NCBI GenBank assembly: GCA_938743325.2
Contig: OW568881.1
Coordinates: forward strand, 248,001-312,000
Reading direction: 5' to 3'
Origin: Pycnococcus provasolii
Taxonomy: Eukaryota; Chlorophyta; Pseudoscourfieldiophyceae; Pseudoscourfieldiales; Pycnococcaceae
Length of the DNA: 64,000 bases
Position 1 is the stretch's first letter. Each line of letters starts with the position of its first letter. Below the pieces are notes generated by a model. It made no database searches, was not told the DNA's origin, and worked only from the letters and a program-made list of their open reading frames with translations. Of the stretch, positions 19,979 through 29,048 are shown one piece after another. The position numbers and the translations under genes are program-made.

Positions 19979-21685
19979 ATGGCTGCGCATGGCACCGCTT
20001 GGCTCGTTTTATTCTTAATTCTCGCAGCTTCTGCTTTGATTTTAAAGATGATTCAAGAGGCGTCGTTCAACATCAGTATAGCTCGTAAACTATCGTCGTT
20101 GGCAGTAGGCTCTTCTCAGTCAGCATCAGGGCTGGATCAGGGCAAGTCATCCGCACAGTCAAGCGCGATGCGCATGCTGCACCGCAACTGGCTCATCGTA
20201 TACGCATTCGCGCTCGCGTCAGACTGGGTGCAAGGACCGTACGTCTACGCACTGTACGAAAGCTACGGATTTCAAAAACAAGCGGTCGCATGGCTCTACA
20301 TCATCGGGTTTGCAAGCTCGCTCGTTCTTGGAACGTTCGTAGGTGCGCTAGCCGACAAATTTGGAAGGAAAAAGCTGTGCATCGCGTACAGCGTCGTGTA
20401 CACCCTGTCGTGCTTCACCAAGCACAGCCACAGCTTCGCGTGGCTCGCACTCGGGCGCGTGTTCGGAGGGTGTGCAACTAGCCTGCTGTTCTCCGTGTTC
20501 GAGTCGTGGCTCGTGCACGAGCACGTCAGAAGGGGATTTCACACCTCCTCACTCGCCAGCGTCTTCTCCTCCGCAGCCTTTCTGAACGGCGTCGTTGCCA
20601 TACTCGCATCGCTCGCGGGAAACGCCGTCGTGCACTCGCTCGGCGCACCGCTCGTCACGCCGTTCGACATGGCAATGGTGACGCTCGCGGTCGGTGCGGC
20701 GACCGTTGCGGCGACGTGGACAGAGAACTACGGCGTGGATGTCAGCGACAGTGACGGTGGGTCACTGGCAAAGCCGATGACGCCGCCGTCGACGCCGGAC
20801 GCTGGCGCGAGGCATCAGCAACAAGCACCAAGCAGCACGAACCTCGTCATGGGTGCATGCCGCGTGCTGCTGAACGACCAGCGCATGCTCCTGCTTGGAT
20901 CCATGCAGAGCCTCTTCGAGGGATCCATGTACACCTTCACGTTCGTCTGGACACCGACACTTGAGCATGGCGCGGCGGCGAAAACCTCGGCGGCGGCGGC
21001 GGCGGCAGCGGCGGCGGCGGCGGCATCTACAGCTGCCGCTAATGTTGCGCAGGCGGCGGCACAGTCTTCGCCCGAAATACGGTATGTCGGCGAGCTGAGC
21101 CCGGACGATCTCATCAATCCGAACCAGGCTGCCGCGGGAAATACCGCGGCGGACGACGGAACGGTTCCGCACGGCATGGTGTTCGCGTGCTTCATGACGT
21201 GCGTGATGGCTGGGAGCTCGCTCGTGTCAATGCTGCAGAGCAGATCAGGCGGCGGCAGCAGCAGCGAGGACGACTCAAAAGCCGACGACACCGCTCAGCT
21301 GCAGAGCACGGAGAGACTGCTTCGTTCCATCTTCGTCGTGTCCGCACTGAGCCTGGCAGTTCCTTGCGTGTCCAGCGACCAACACGCGGTGGTGGCTGGC
21401 TTTTTGGTGTTTGAGCTGTGCGTGGGCATGTACTACCCTCTCATTGCTCGGTTGCGGAGCCACTACATTCCCGAGGCGTACCGCAGCACCATCATGAACT
21501 TGTTTCGCATACCGCTTAATGCGATGGTGGTAATCGTTCTTTTTCGCGCGGGTCAGATTGCCGATGGCACCATCTACATGTTTTGCGCGAGCTGGCTTTT
21601 GCTTGCCGCGGTGGCAACGCATCTGCTAATGGCCTACGGCAAAGGACGCGGTGTGCTGCTCGTGGAGAATGAGCGCGTGCACTAA
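19979..21685 (+). CDS. MOT2: Major-facilitator molybdate-anion transporter (MFSD5/MOT2 family)
   Basis: The 568-residue product matches the MFSD5 family, whose algal member MOT2 imports molybdate. Visible marks are the N-terminal helix, then the strongly conserved region ASDWVQGPYVYALYESYGF and the MFS loop-2 motif GALADKFGRKK (about residues 120-130), followed by GRVFGGCATSLLFSVFESWLVHEH. About twelve hydrophobic segments can be counted. The central cytoplasmic loop is expanded by an alanine run (about residues 337-355) encoded by a gcg-rich stretch and by acidic serine-rich inserts, which are not family features. A TGTAA signal lies at 21705-21709. Substrate is inferred from the family. Confidence 0.85.
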   Translation: MAAHGTAWLVLFLILAASALILKMIQEASFNISIARKLSSLAVGSSQSASGLDQGKSSAQSSAMRMLHRNWLIVYAFALASDWVQGPYVYALYESYGFQKQAVAWLYIIGFASSLVLGTFVGALADKFGRKKLCIAYSVVYTLSCFTKHSHSFAWLALGRVFGGCATSLLFSVFESWLVHEHVRRGFHTSSLASVFSSAAFLNGVVAILASLAGNAVVHSLGAPLVTPFDMAMVTLAVGAATVAATWTENYGVDVSDSDGGSLAKPMTPPSTPDAGARHQQQAPSSTNLVMGACRVLLNDQRMLLLGSMQSLFEGSMYTFTFVWTPTLEHGAAAKTSAAAAAAAAAAAASTAAANVAQAAAQSSPEIRYVGELSPDDLINPNQAAAGNTAADDGTVPHGMVFACFMTCVMAGSSLVSMLQSRSGGGSSSEDDSKADDTAQLQSTERLLRSIFVVSALSLAVPCVSSDQHAVVAGFLVFELCVGMYYPLIARLRSHYIPEAYRSTIMNLFRIPLNAMVVIVLFRAGQIADGTIYMFCASWLLLAAVATHLLMAYGKGRGVLLVENERVH

Positions 21686-21812
21686 ATATACTACCCTACC
21701 CTATTGTAAACGACCTTTTTATTTATCCATAATAAGCTTTTTACACATGTCGCGAGTGCGCTCGCGGCGTCGGAAGGGTGGTGGTGGTGGCGGTGGCGGT
21801 GGGTGACAGCAG

Positions 21813-22313
21813 CTAGTTGAGCCGTTGCTTCGGACGATTTCGCCTCTTCGCGGTGTCCTCCGCCGCGGAGAAGCTTAGGTCGAAATCTTTCGTATGGTCG
21901 ACGATGTGGCTCTTCTGCCTCGAGGCTTGCGACGAGCCGTTGGACGACGATATCCTGGGAAGGCTGTTGTTGGAAGAGGGGCGTTGCTGTGCGCTTACGG
22001 CCTTTGGGCGAGCGAGGCTTTTGATCTTTTTCTTGTTGCTGACGTGATCTGGATCCAAGCTTGGGTCGCCGAACGCCTTGGCGGCAGACGCGCGTATCTT
22101 TGCTTTCCGACTCCAAAAGTACCTTTTCATGTTCCCAAGGAGTACGGGAGGCAGGAAGCTCGACTTTGCTGATTGTGCGGCTCGTTTCTCCTCTTCCTCG
22201 ATATCTCTCAGTTGTTTTTTCTTCGCATCGACTTCAGACCTGTTGATTGCATTTCTGGATGCAGATGCAGACATGGATGCGCACCCGAGACCGAGGTTAA
22301 CACGAGGCAGCAT
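21813..22313 (-). CDS. Basic hypothetical protein
   Basis: The frame stays open further upstream, but the extension would run antisense into the next gene, so I take the ATG at 22313, giving 166 residues. The product is strongly basic (many KKK and RR groups), Ser-rich toward the C-terminus, and has a short conserved-looking core SFLPPVLLGNMKRYFWSRKAK. No domain is recognised; a nuclear or nucleic-acid-binding role would fit the composition but is a guess. It converges on the MFSD5-like gene and diverges from the isomerase-like gene. Confidence 0.45.
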   Translation of the reverse strand: MLPRVNLGLGCASMSASASRNAINRSEVDAKKKQLRDIEEEEKRAAQSAKSSFLPPVLLGNMKRYFWSRKAKIRASAAKAFGDPSLDPDHVSNKKKIKSLARPKAVSAQQRPSSNNSLPRISSSNGSSQASRQKSHIVDHTKDFDLSFSAAEDTAKRRNRPKQRLN

Positions 22314-22596
22314 GTGCAAATGGGAAAGATTATTATTTATATTTGGATTTCTGGAATGACGCGCACGCACCCGTGGGATAGATGCAGATGCAGATGCGGG
22401 GGAGACCAACCTCGAAGAACAAGGCCTAAGGTTATATGATTCGGGGTTCGACAAATTCGGGGTTTGGAAAGCTTTTTGTTGTTTTTGTTTTTGTTCACCT
22501 TTTTGGTGTGTCACACGTTCATCCCCATCATCACCGTCACCACTTGTGTTTCCCCTTTTTTTGGTTGATTTGGTGTTTGCTGCTGCTGTTTGTTTG

Positions 22597-23617
22597 ATGC
22601 GTTTAAAGCTCGCGAAGACGCTGTGGGGTGTTGACGACGCCTCATTTGTCGACCGGTGGGACGCGATGTTCGCGCGAATTCGAAACGAAGGCTTCGACGC
22701 CGTCGAAGCCATCCCGCTGACGTTCAACATGAACCCCAAGATGTTCAGGCAGTGCCTCGACGAACACGGCCTCGCGCTTATCGCACAGGTACACACGTCC
22801 TCGGCTTTCGACGCAGAGAAGGGGCACTACGCCTACATGACGTCGCGTGACGTTTCCGTTCACAAGTCGTCCCTATCTACACTCGTCGACGTAGCACAGG
22901 GCATGGGAGCCGTGATGGTAAACGTCCACGGCGGGTGCGACTGCTGGGAAACCAAAGACGTGCACGACTATCTGCAGCACGCCGTTCAAGTCGCGGAGAC
23001 GAAGGGAATCACCGTCTCACACGAGACGCACAGGCGGCGTATCCTGTACTCGCCGTTCGCGTACCGTGACTGCTTTCTCGGAGACAGCGAGGTGGCGCGT
23101 GCACTCGACAACGTTCGCGTGACGGCGGACTTGAGCCACTGGGCAGTCGTGTGCGAGCGCGTGTTTGGCATGCCCGCCTCAGACGCGGAGAACGGCGTCG
23201 ACGACTGGTGGCCAAGCGTTCTTGCGGACGTTTCCAAGCGCGCCGCGCTCGTTCACGCGCGCGTCGGGTTCGGGGAAGGGGTAAGTCTTACCCTCTACTC
23301 TAATCCATCCACCTGTGGCGGATAAACAACAGTGACTAACAACCAATCACACTAACACGAAACAGCCGCAGGTCCCTGATCCCACCGCCCCGGAGTACCG
23401 CGGCGAGGTGGATGCGCACATGACGTGGTGGGAGAGCGTTTGGCGCACGCGAGCGGGTGCGGGTGACGACGTCGCTTGGGTTGAGCCCGAGTTCGGCCCT
23501 GCTCCTTATCTGTGGGCGCTCCCTCACACGCGCGCGCCGGTTGCTGACTTGTGGCGCGTGAACGCGGACATGGCGAAGATGGTCAAGGAGCGTTTTGAGC
23601 GAACGAAGCTTCCATAA
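22597..23617 (+). CDS. TIM-barrel sugar isomerase/epimerase-like protein (two exons)
   Basis: Exon 1 is 22597-23280 and exon 2 is 23366-23617; the phase-0 join yields 311 residues. It belongs to the xylose-isomerase-like TIM-barrel (AP endonuclease 2 family) superfamily. Visible motifs are VNVHGGCDCW, the metal-site block ETHRRRILYSPF and TADLSHW, and after the join FGEGPQVPDPTAPEY and WWESVW, all in the order expected of this superfamily. Such proteins usually isomerise or epimerise sugars or hydroxypyruvate with a divalent metal. The ATG at 22597 (MRLKLAKTLWG) fits the family's start at the first barrel strand. A TGTAA lies at 23623-23627. The substrate cannot be read from the sequence. Confidence 0.8.
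23281..23365 (+). other. Intron of the isomerase-like gene, introner-like
   Basis: An 85-base GT-AG intron, phase 0. From ccatcc onward it matches the SBP introns, with the 17-base identity gtggcggataaacaaca and then actaacaac, although the host genes are unrelated. Confidence 0.85.
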
Positions 23618-23743
23618 GCAGTTGTAATAGATACAGCCTTAGATACATACAGTGCATACATACATACTGTACTCTGTGACAAAAAACGAGAACTACCGTA
23701 GACTATCAAGGAGATATTTCAACGGGGAGGACCTCCCGGGTTC

Positions 23744-23770
23744 GGGGGGTTAGGGTTAGAACTAGGGTTA
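23744..23770 (+). repeat. Short interstitial telomere-like tract (degenerate TTAGGG)
   Basis: Reads ggttagggttag followed by actagggtta. It lies in the 480-base gap between the isomerase-like gene and the type I membrane protein gene. The rest of that gap is pyrimidine/thymine-rich leader with no gene. Confidence 0.6.
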
Positions 23771-24097
23771 TTTTAAGGGCCCTCCCTCGGGAAACTGGAA
23801 TCTATGAGGACCACCCACCCCAGTTGTAGCTCGACCGGATTTGTCCCTCCCCCCTTTTAACCCCCGTGCTTTGGCGTGCTTTGCCGTATGTGCCATGTGC
23901 TCCGCTTCCATGTGCACAGGTGCTGCTTCAATATACCAGTCAGTGGTTTTGGGCTTTGTACTGGGTTTTGTTTGCGTTATTCTCCTCCTCTTCCGTTTCG
24001 TTTTGTTTCGTTTTTGTTAAGTTCGTCTTTGCGTTCACCTTGCTTGTGTCCTTGTTCATTTCTTGTTTTTGGTTCTTGTGTTTTTGGTTCTTGCATC

Positions 24098-25237
24098 ATG
24101 GTGGCGGTGGCGATGACGAGGAGTCTCCCGTTCCATATCATCATCTTGTGGCTGCTTGTATCCATAACAATGTGGGTGACAGGTGCGCAGGAATCGTCGT
24201 TCGGCGCACGTGCCGCCCCACTGTCGGAGGAGACGTGGAACGCATCGTCAGCAGCAGTCGCCGCGAATCCAACTCCAACACCAACACCCATTCTGCCTGC
24301 TGATGTTCACGAGAATAATGACACCGATGCCATGTCCACGTCGACGATTCTCGCGATACTCGACGCGATGGACGCGGACATGAACGAACAGGTGCTAATC
24401 AACGAGACAACAACAAACACAAACGCGAGCTTCATCTTTGCACCGACGACTGAGGCTGCCGATGAAGAAGGCGACGCTACCATTGTCGCGGAAGTGGATG
24501 CAGGGCGCACGTTTCATCCCATGAGCTTCGCCATAAAGGCGGCAGCGGCGGCGGGTGGTGTGCAGTACGCGGCACAAGCGGCACAGCAGTACGCAGCACT
24601 ACGCCACGAGGCGAGTTCGACAAACATCACAGAAGAGGTAGCACCAGCCACAACGACGATGACAACAACAACAACAACAACAACCACGGAAACATTCAAC
24701 AATGCGACGGTTTTTGCATCAGCGTCAGCGACTTCACCATCGTCGACACCGTGGTCGTCGTCTAATCGCCTGCTACGCCTTGCCCTCGCCGGCGGATTTG
24801 GTGGTTTGGTGGGAGCTGGCGCCGCATTCGCGTCCATGGCACTCGTGATTCGCCTGTACACGACTGCATCATCCTTTCCGTCGTCGGACGTCGACAGTGA
24901 CAACAACGACGGCGACAACAGTCTCTCAGCGACGCCGAGGAGCAAAAAGGGACGCGTTCGTATCGCAGACTCCGAGGATGCGCTGACTTTGTTGGACCTG
25001 AGTTCCAAGGATGCGAGGTCAACACACAAAAAGGGTCCTGTGGTCGTCGAGGATGTCAAGCACAAGGCTTGTATGGATGCCATTGGTAAGTGGCGCGACT
25101 ACGAGACGCCTGAGATGGAGACAATTCATTTGCTGGAGACGTGGCGTTCGAAGCTGGACGATGCGGATTTGGTGTCTACGTATCTGTGTGACGACGACGA
25201 CGTTGTTGTTTGCGATTTGCGTAAGTACTTGGTGTAA
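24098..25237 (+). CDS. Type I membrane protein, Thr-rich, unknown function
   Basis: The frame is open upstream, but the ATG at 24098 starts a good signal peptide (residues 1-31, core HIIILWLLVSITMWV, ending VTGAQ), giving 379 residues. The ectodomain is rich in Thr, Ala and Asn with several N-glycosylation sites (NAS, NET, NIT, NAT) and a run of about ten threonines, as in O-glycosylated stalks. One transmembrane span lies near 225-253. The cytoplasmic part is basic and then acidic and ends in a soluble segment, ETIHLLETWRSKLDDADLVSTYL. No known domain is recognised. It looks like a cell-surface or secretory-pathway glycoprotein. It converges on the next gene with only 13 bases between stops. 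Confidence 0.55.
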   Translation: MVAVAMTRSLPFHIIILWLLVSITMWVTGAQESSFGARAAPLSEETWNASSAAVAANPTPTPTPILPADVHENNDTDAMSTSTILAILDAMDADMNEQVLINETTTNTNASFIFAPTTEAADEEGDATIVAEVDAGRTFHPMSFAIKAAAAAGGVQYAAQAAQQYAALRHEASSTNITEEVAPATTTMTTTTTTTTTETFNNATVFASASATSPSSTPWSSSNRLLRLALAGGFGGLVGAGAAFASMALVIRLYTTASSFPSSDVDSDNNDGDNSLSATPRSKKGRVRIADSEDALTLLDLSSKDARSTHKKGPVVVEDVKHKACMDAIGKWRDYETPEMETIHLLETWRSKLDDADLVSTYLCDDDDVVVCDLRKYLV

Positions 25238-25250
25238 CATGAAGTGGCTG

Positions 25251-25772
25251 CTATGTCTTTTTTGAAGGTGGCGTGTGCGTCCACATGCGCATCTGCGGTG
25301 GGAAGTGGGTGTGGTCTTCTCTCGATGCGTATGATCTGAGTTCGGCAGGCAGTGCTTGCAGTGCCTCGTCTCTTAGTCTCATTTTTCTCAGCATGTCCAC
25401 ATCCTGCTTTCGCGTAAGTTTTCCCAAGTGCACCGTCATTTCGCGCACGTACGTCTGTTCGTCGAGCGCCTGCTGTTCGGAAATCTTGCGTGGCTTACCT
25501 TCCTGCGTGGACAGGATTTGCAGCAAAGGTTTTGTTTTGCTTTCGACGGCAGAATTTTCCGCCGCCTGTTCTTTTTTCGTCAAGCCATCCCTCTTTCCTC
25601 CTTTGGTTTGCTTTTTGAGCGCTCCCACCGCTTTGGCTTTCTTCTTCGTGTTGGCACCTGAGCCGTACTCTCTGCGCGTGATGAGCGACAACAACGACGA
25701 CGACGAGGTGGCAGGAGGGAGAGGTAGGACACTGCCGCCTGAGGCGAGGCCTCGTCGAAGAAGAAGGGACAT
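25251..25772 (-). CDS. Small mitochondrial protein, possibly mitoribosomal mL40-like
   Basis: The 173-residue product begins MSLLLRRGLASGG, a convincing mitochondrial presequence, followed by a Lys-rich segment. The conserved-looking C-terminus has the pattern MRLRDEALQALPAELRSYA, then HFPPQMRMWTHTPP. This arrangement (LPAELR, then an FPP..R..TPP tail) resembles the C-terminus of mitochondrial large-subunit protein mL40, but the match is from memory and weak. The alternative is an unrelated small mitochondrial protein. Confidence 0.5.
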   Translation of the reverse strand: MSLLLRRGLASGGSVLPLPPATSSSSLLSLITRREYGSGANTKKKAKAVGALKKQTKGGKRDGLTKKEQAAENSAVESKTKPLLQILSTQEGKPRKISEQQALDEQTYVREMTVHLGKLTRKQDVDMLRKMRLRDEALQALPAELRSYASREDHTHFPPQMRMWTHTPPSKKT

Positions 25773-26935
25773 CTCCAGAGCGGAGGAAGAATGGCGAATG
25801 GCGACCGGGCCCGGGCAGCCGGGGGGGGGGGGGGGGGGGGGGGGAGGGCGAGCCCAGGAAACCCCTAAAAGAGGGGTTTCACGACCGACGCGGATACGTT
25901 CCTGACCTCCTCATCCGCGTACCTCCTCCTCTCGATTCCGCTGAACCATGTGTTTGTGCGCACGACCCGTCAGTCGTTGTCGGTGGAGCCTTGTTGTCCT
26001 CGAAGTGCTGTACTGTTTTTCCTTCGAGTTGCGATCTCAATGTTGTCACCGCTCGCGTCACTGCACGCAACTCGTTGAGCGTGATGTGATAGCAGAGGCG
26101 TCATTTTGTTGAGTTTCTCGAAGGATACGACATGTGTCTCGCGGACGAGCTTCCATTTAACGACTCCTCCACCACCAACGAGCGCGCGCTCGAAGGCTCG
26201 AACATCCTCCTTAACTTTCCTTTCTATTTTGAACGCTTCCAGCGAAAGCCTTTTACCAGTCCCGCTACTCCTCGTCCCACACATCATTTGGAAAGACCCG
26301 CGAGGGTGGTTATCCATCAGTGCCATTATCGCATTCGGACATGGCTTGAAGTGCACTCGTCTTGTGCACGCGCATCGGTGGCACGTCGTTCTTGTGGCTC
26401 AAGCGGACGCCATTGGCGGCGCGGGAGACGCAGCACTTCGTGGCGCGGGCGGCCGGAGGCGCCAAGAGGCGCGACGCCACGCTTACTACTCACTAGGGGA
26501 TCTTTTGGCCCGACCTCTTCACCTCCGAGTGCCGACCGGGATCCCCGGGGGAAAAAAAAGCTCCCTCCCTTCCCACCCCCTTGAATGAAACAAGTTCCAC
26601 AAGGGATCCCCGAACGAAGACAAACCCGTACCAAACCAGCTACAGGCTGCAGGTGCTAGGCTGGCCGGACGCCGCGGGATCCGCACTCTCCACCTCCCTC
26701 CATCCCCCACCGTCTGAGAACCGTCTATTTTGGGGTGATTTTGGGGATCCCTGTTTCAAAGCACAATCAAACGCGTGGGTGTGGGATGTATCAAAGATAG
26801 TTCGATAGTTCTCATAGTTCACCGCCCGCCTGCTTTGCCCGTGCGCTTTGCCCGTGCGCTTTCAGCCTCTTCGCTTCTTCGCTTCTTCGCGGCGCGTTCA
26901 TTATTTGCAAAGCTGCTTTGTGTTTCGCACGCGTG
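25773..26935. other. Intergenic region with poly-G run and retroelement remnant
   Basis: It holds a run of 24 G at 25821-25844 and the fossil listed separately. The remainder (26360-26900) has open frames without protein-like composition and short repeats (cttcttcgcttcttcgc near 26873). No host gene is seen. Confidence 0.5.
25879..26356 (-). mobile_element. Fossil fragment of a retroelement (RNase H-like region), broken
   Basis: Short stretches read like parts of the reverse-transcriptase-associated RNase H domain of LTR or DIRS-type retroelements: an ACSDAS-like start and an ITLNELRAV plus FEDNKA-like segment. The fragment is broken at least once, has no recognisable ends or other domains, and is probably old. 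Assignment is tentative. Confidence 0.3.
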
Positions 26936-27637
26936 ATGTCGAGGTTGTGTGTAGCTCGTGGTGGTCCTGTGCGTGCTGGTGGGTGTGGTGCTGGTGGTGG
27001 ATCGTCGGTCCTGCCGTCCTCTTCCAATCGGCGCCACAATCCCCATAACAGTCATGCAAACGCAAACATGATAGTAGCACCTGTCCCCCAGCAGCGTTCG
27101 TTTTCGTCCCTTGCAGCAGCATCGTCGTCATCCCCATCCGCAGCAGCTTCTTCGTCAGCCTCGTCGTTTTCGCCTACGGGAAAGAAACACAGCGCCTCTG
27201 GTGGTGGGAAAAAGTCTCTGCGATGTGCTGGTCACCGCAGCAACCTAACGGGGGGAAACACCAGCAGCAACAACAACGTTGTGAAGATGTGGAATCGTCG
27301 TAAAAGCAGCAACTCGTGGACAACCTTTGGCGTCGAGTGCGACTACGACAGCGCCATCTGCCCCGACTGGGAGATGTTCGTCGTGCACTCCGACGACCTC
27401 GCACGCGACGTCATTCTGTCCAACGCAGTCACGTTCGACATCGACGAGGACGAAGCGATGGAACGTGCACTCTTCGACGAGTACGACGACGAGTTGGTTG
27501 TTGACGACGAAGACGGCGACGTCATGCTGCCGCCTGCACCACCACCGTTTGGACCTGAAAACTTTGGCGTAGTCGCGGCGTTCGCGAGCATGCGTCGTGC
27601 ATTTGGGCGCATCGTGAGCCGTGGTGGAGAGCAATAA
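26936..27637 (+). CDS. Hypothetical protein, possibly mitochondrial
   Basis: With the ATG at 26936 the product has 233 residues and begins MSRLCVARGGPVRAGG, compatible with a mitochondrial presequence. Residues 45-120 are Ser/Ala-rich low complexity. The C-terminal half is acidic and looks conserved: SWTTFGVECDYDSAICPDW, then SDDLARDVILSNAVTFDIDEDEAMERALFDEYDDEL, ending in a Pro-rich and a basic segment. No known domain is recognised. Confidence 0.5.
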   Translation: MSRLCVARGGPVRAGGCGAGGGSSVLPSSSNRRHNPHNSHANANMIVAPVPQQRSFSSLAAASSSSPSAAASSSASSFSPTGKKHSASGGGKKSLRCAGHRSNLTGGNTSSNNNVVKMWNRRKSSNSWTTFGVECDYDSAICPDWEMFVVHSDDLARDVILSNAVTFDIDEDEAMERALFDEYDDELVVDDEDGDVMLPPAPPPFGPENFGVVAAFASMRRAFGRIVSRGGEQ

Positions 27638-27903
27638 AAGGCTATCCAACTACTGACATTCTGGACTGCCCCACACACCGTTGCCACCCTCTCGTTCAAC
27701 ACGTCTCTCCATTTTGGTTGCCGGCTGCAAGCTGTTTCTGTTGCAGTGTGGTTGTGGAGACGTGTTCTCTTTCTCCGATCGTCGTAAAATACACGAGTTG
27801 GTTCCGGTTTTTTCTTTGGCTGCTGCGAAGTGTGTGCAATCCTGTTTGGTTTTTTGTAAAACTACATTACGATTCTTTCTTTTTCTATTCTCGTTACGAA
27901 TCA

Positions 27904-28728
27904 TTAGTACGGACGTATAGACAAGAGCTGGACATCTACAAGGATAGCGTCAACGTCTGGCACACGCGACCCGAATATCTTGCCACCGCCGATATTCTCC
28001 ATGACAAGCTCCGCGGGAACGGCAAACTGACGCCGCTCTCCCACCTTCATGGACATGACTGCACCATCCTCGTCTTGCAACTCCTGGCGTATGCCAACCT
28101 GATAGCTGAACGACGCCTTCCTGTCCAACGCCGTTCCTGCGAACATCTTACCATTGGGCAGGTAGGCGCTATACACCACTTCAACGAACGGGAACGGCTT
28201 GAATTTCGAAACCGGGTCGAATATGCCTGCGCGTGCGTCACCTTCCCCAGCACGCAGGACGCGACACTTCAGACCGGACGGCATTGTTTCCCACCCGTTG
28301 TCTTGTGCGAAGTCGTCGATATCTCTGAATCGCGCGACGGTCGCGTCAGGCTCGTCGACGGAACTTGCTGCGCGTGCTTGCTGATTCGGAAGAAGAATAA
28401 ATAAGGATGATGCGACGCCACTTAAAAAGAAACTTCGGCGCGAATCACAGACATCACTTCTCACGCCCAGTGACGTGTGCCTTAGTGCTGAAATCAACGA
28501 CGACGACGACGAGCACGACGCACCAGATTCGTGAGACGCGTGCGAGCCCATCCTAAGAAGACGTTTACTGCTACTACTACTACTAGAGGTAGAGGTACGC
28601 GTATCAGTGCACCGCCTAAGGTTAGTACTACTAAAGCTATTACCACCACCTATACGAGTACGAGTACCACCACCTGTCGACGTGGAAGCACCACTATTAG
28701 AGAGAGAGAGAGACGAGAACGGCGCCAT
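27904..28728 (-). CDS. FKBP-type peptidyl-prolyl isomerase, thylakoid lumen
   Basis: The 274-residue product has a Ser/Thr/Arg-rich transit peptide (about 1-90), then a twin-arginine lumenal signal, SRRSFFLSGVASSLFILLP with an ARA cleavage site near residue 120. The FKBP-like domain follows: SGLKCRVLRAGEGDA, VEVVYSAYLPNGKMF, and MKVGERRQFAVPAELVMEN. Lumenal FKBPs assist folding or assembly of photosynthetic complexes. Several active-site aromatic residues of FKBP12 are not obvious here, as in many lumenal FKBPs, so isomerase activity is not certain. The start ATG at 28728 follows an agagag run. Confidence 0.8.
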   Translation of the reverse strand: MAPFSSLSLSNSGASTSTGGGTRTRIGGGNSFSSTNLRRCTDTRTSTSSSSSSSKRLLRMGSHASHESGASCSSSSSLISALRHTSLGVRSDVCDSRRSFFLSGVASSLFILLPNQQARAASSVDEPDATVARFRDIDDFAQDNGWETMPSGLKCRVLRAGEGDARAGIFDPVSKFKPFPFVEVVYSAYLPNGKMFAGTALDRKASFSYQVGIRQELQDEDGAVMSMKVGERRQFAVPAELVMENIGGGKIFGSRVPDVDAILVDVQLLSIRPY

Positions 28729-29048
28729 AGATCGGTGAATAATTATTTTTTTTATGATTTCGATCTTTCGACGGAGGGGGGGGGAGGATTTCGCCCAGCC
28801 AGCCAGAAAGAGAAATATCTACCTGTGATAACGATCTGACCACGTTAAATTTTACACATGCAAGGGATCATCCCATCATATTTTTAATCATGTATCGGCC
28901 GACTGACGTTTTCGGACGGTATTGGTGGTGGTCAATGATCGGCCGCGACCTGATCATACGTTGATTGTTGGCAACTTTTTGATACCTCCTGGGACCCAAC
29001 GAAGCTGTCGCCGAAGGAAGAAGGGCAGTACCTCCCGCACGCGCCGTG

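Noticed and set aside
22314-22796. N-terminal extension of the minus-strand basic protein
   Set aside because: It would run antisense through the isomerase-like promoter and first codons, and its composition differs from the rest.
26106-26588. A 160-codon plus-strand frame in the retroelement pocket
   Set aside because: It lies opposite the retroelement-like sequence and has no domain or suitable context.
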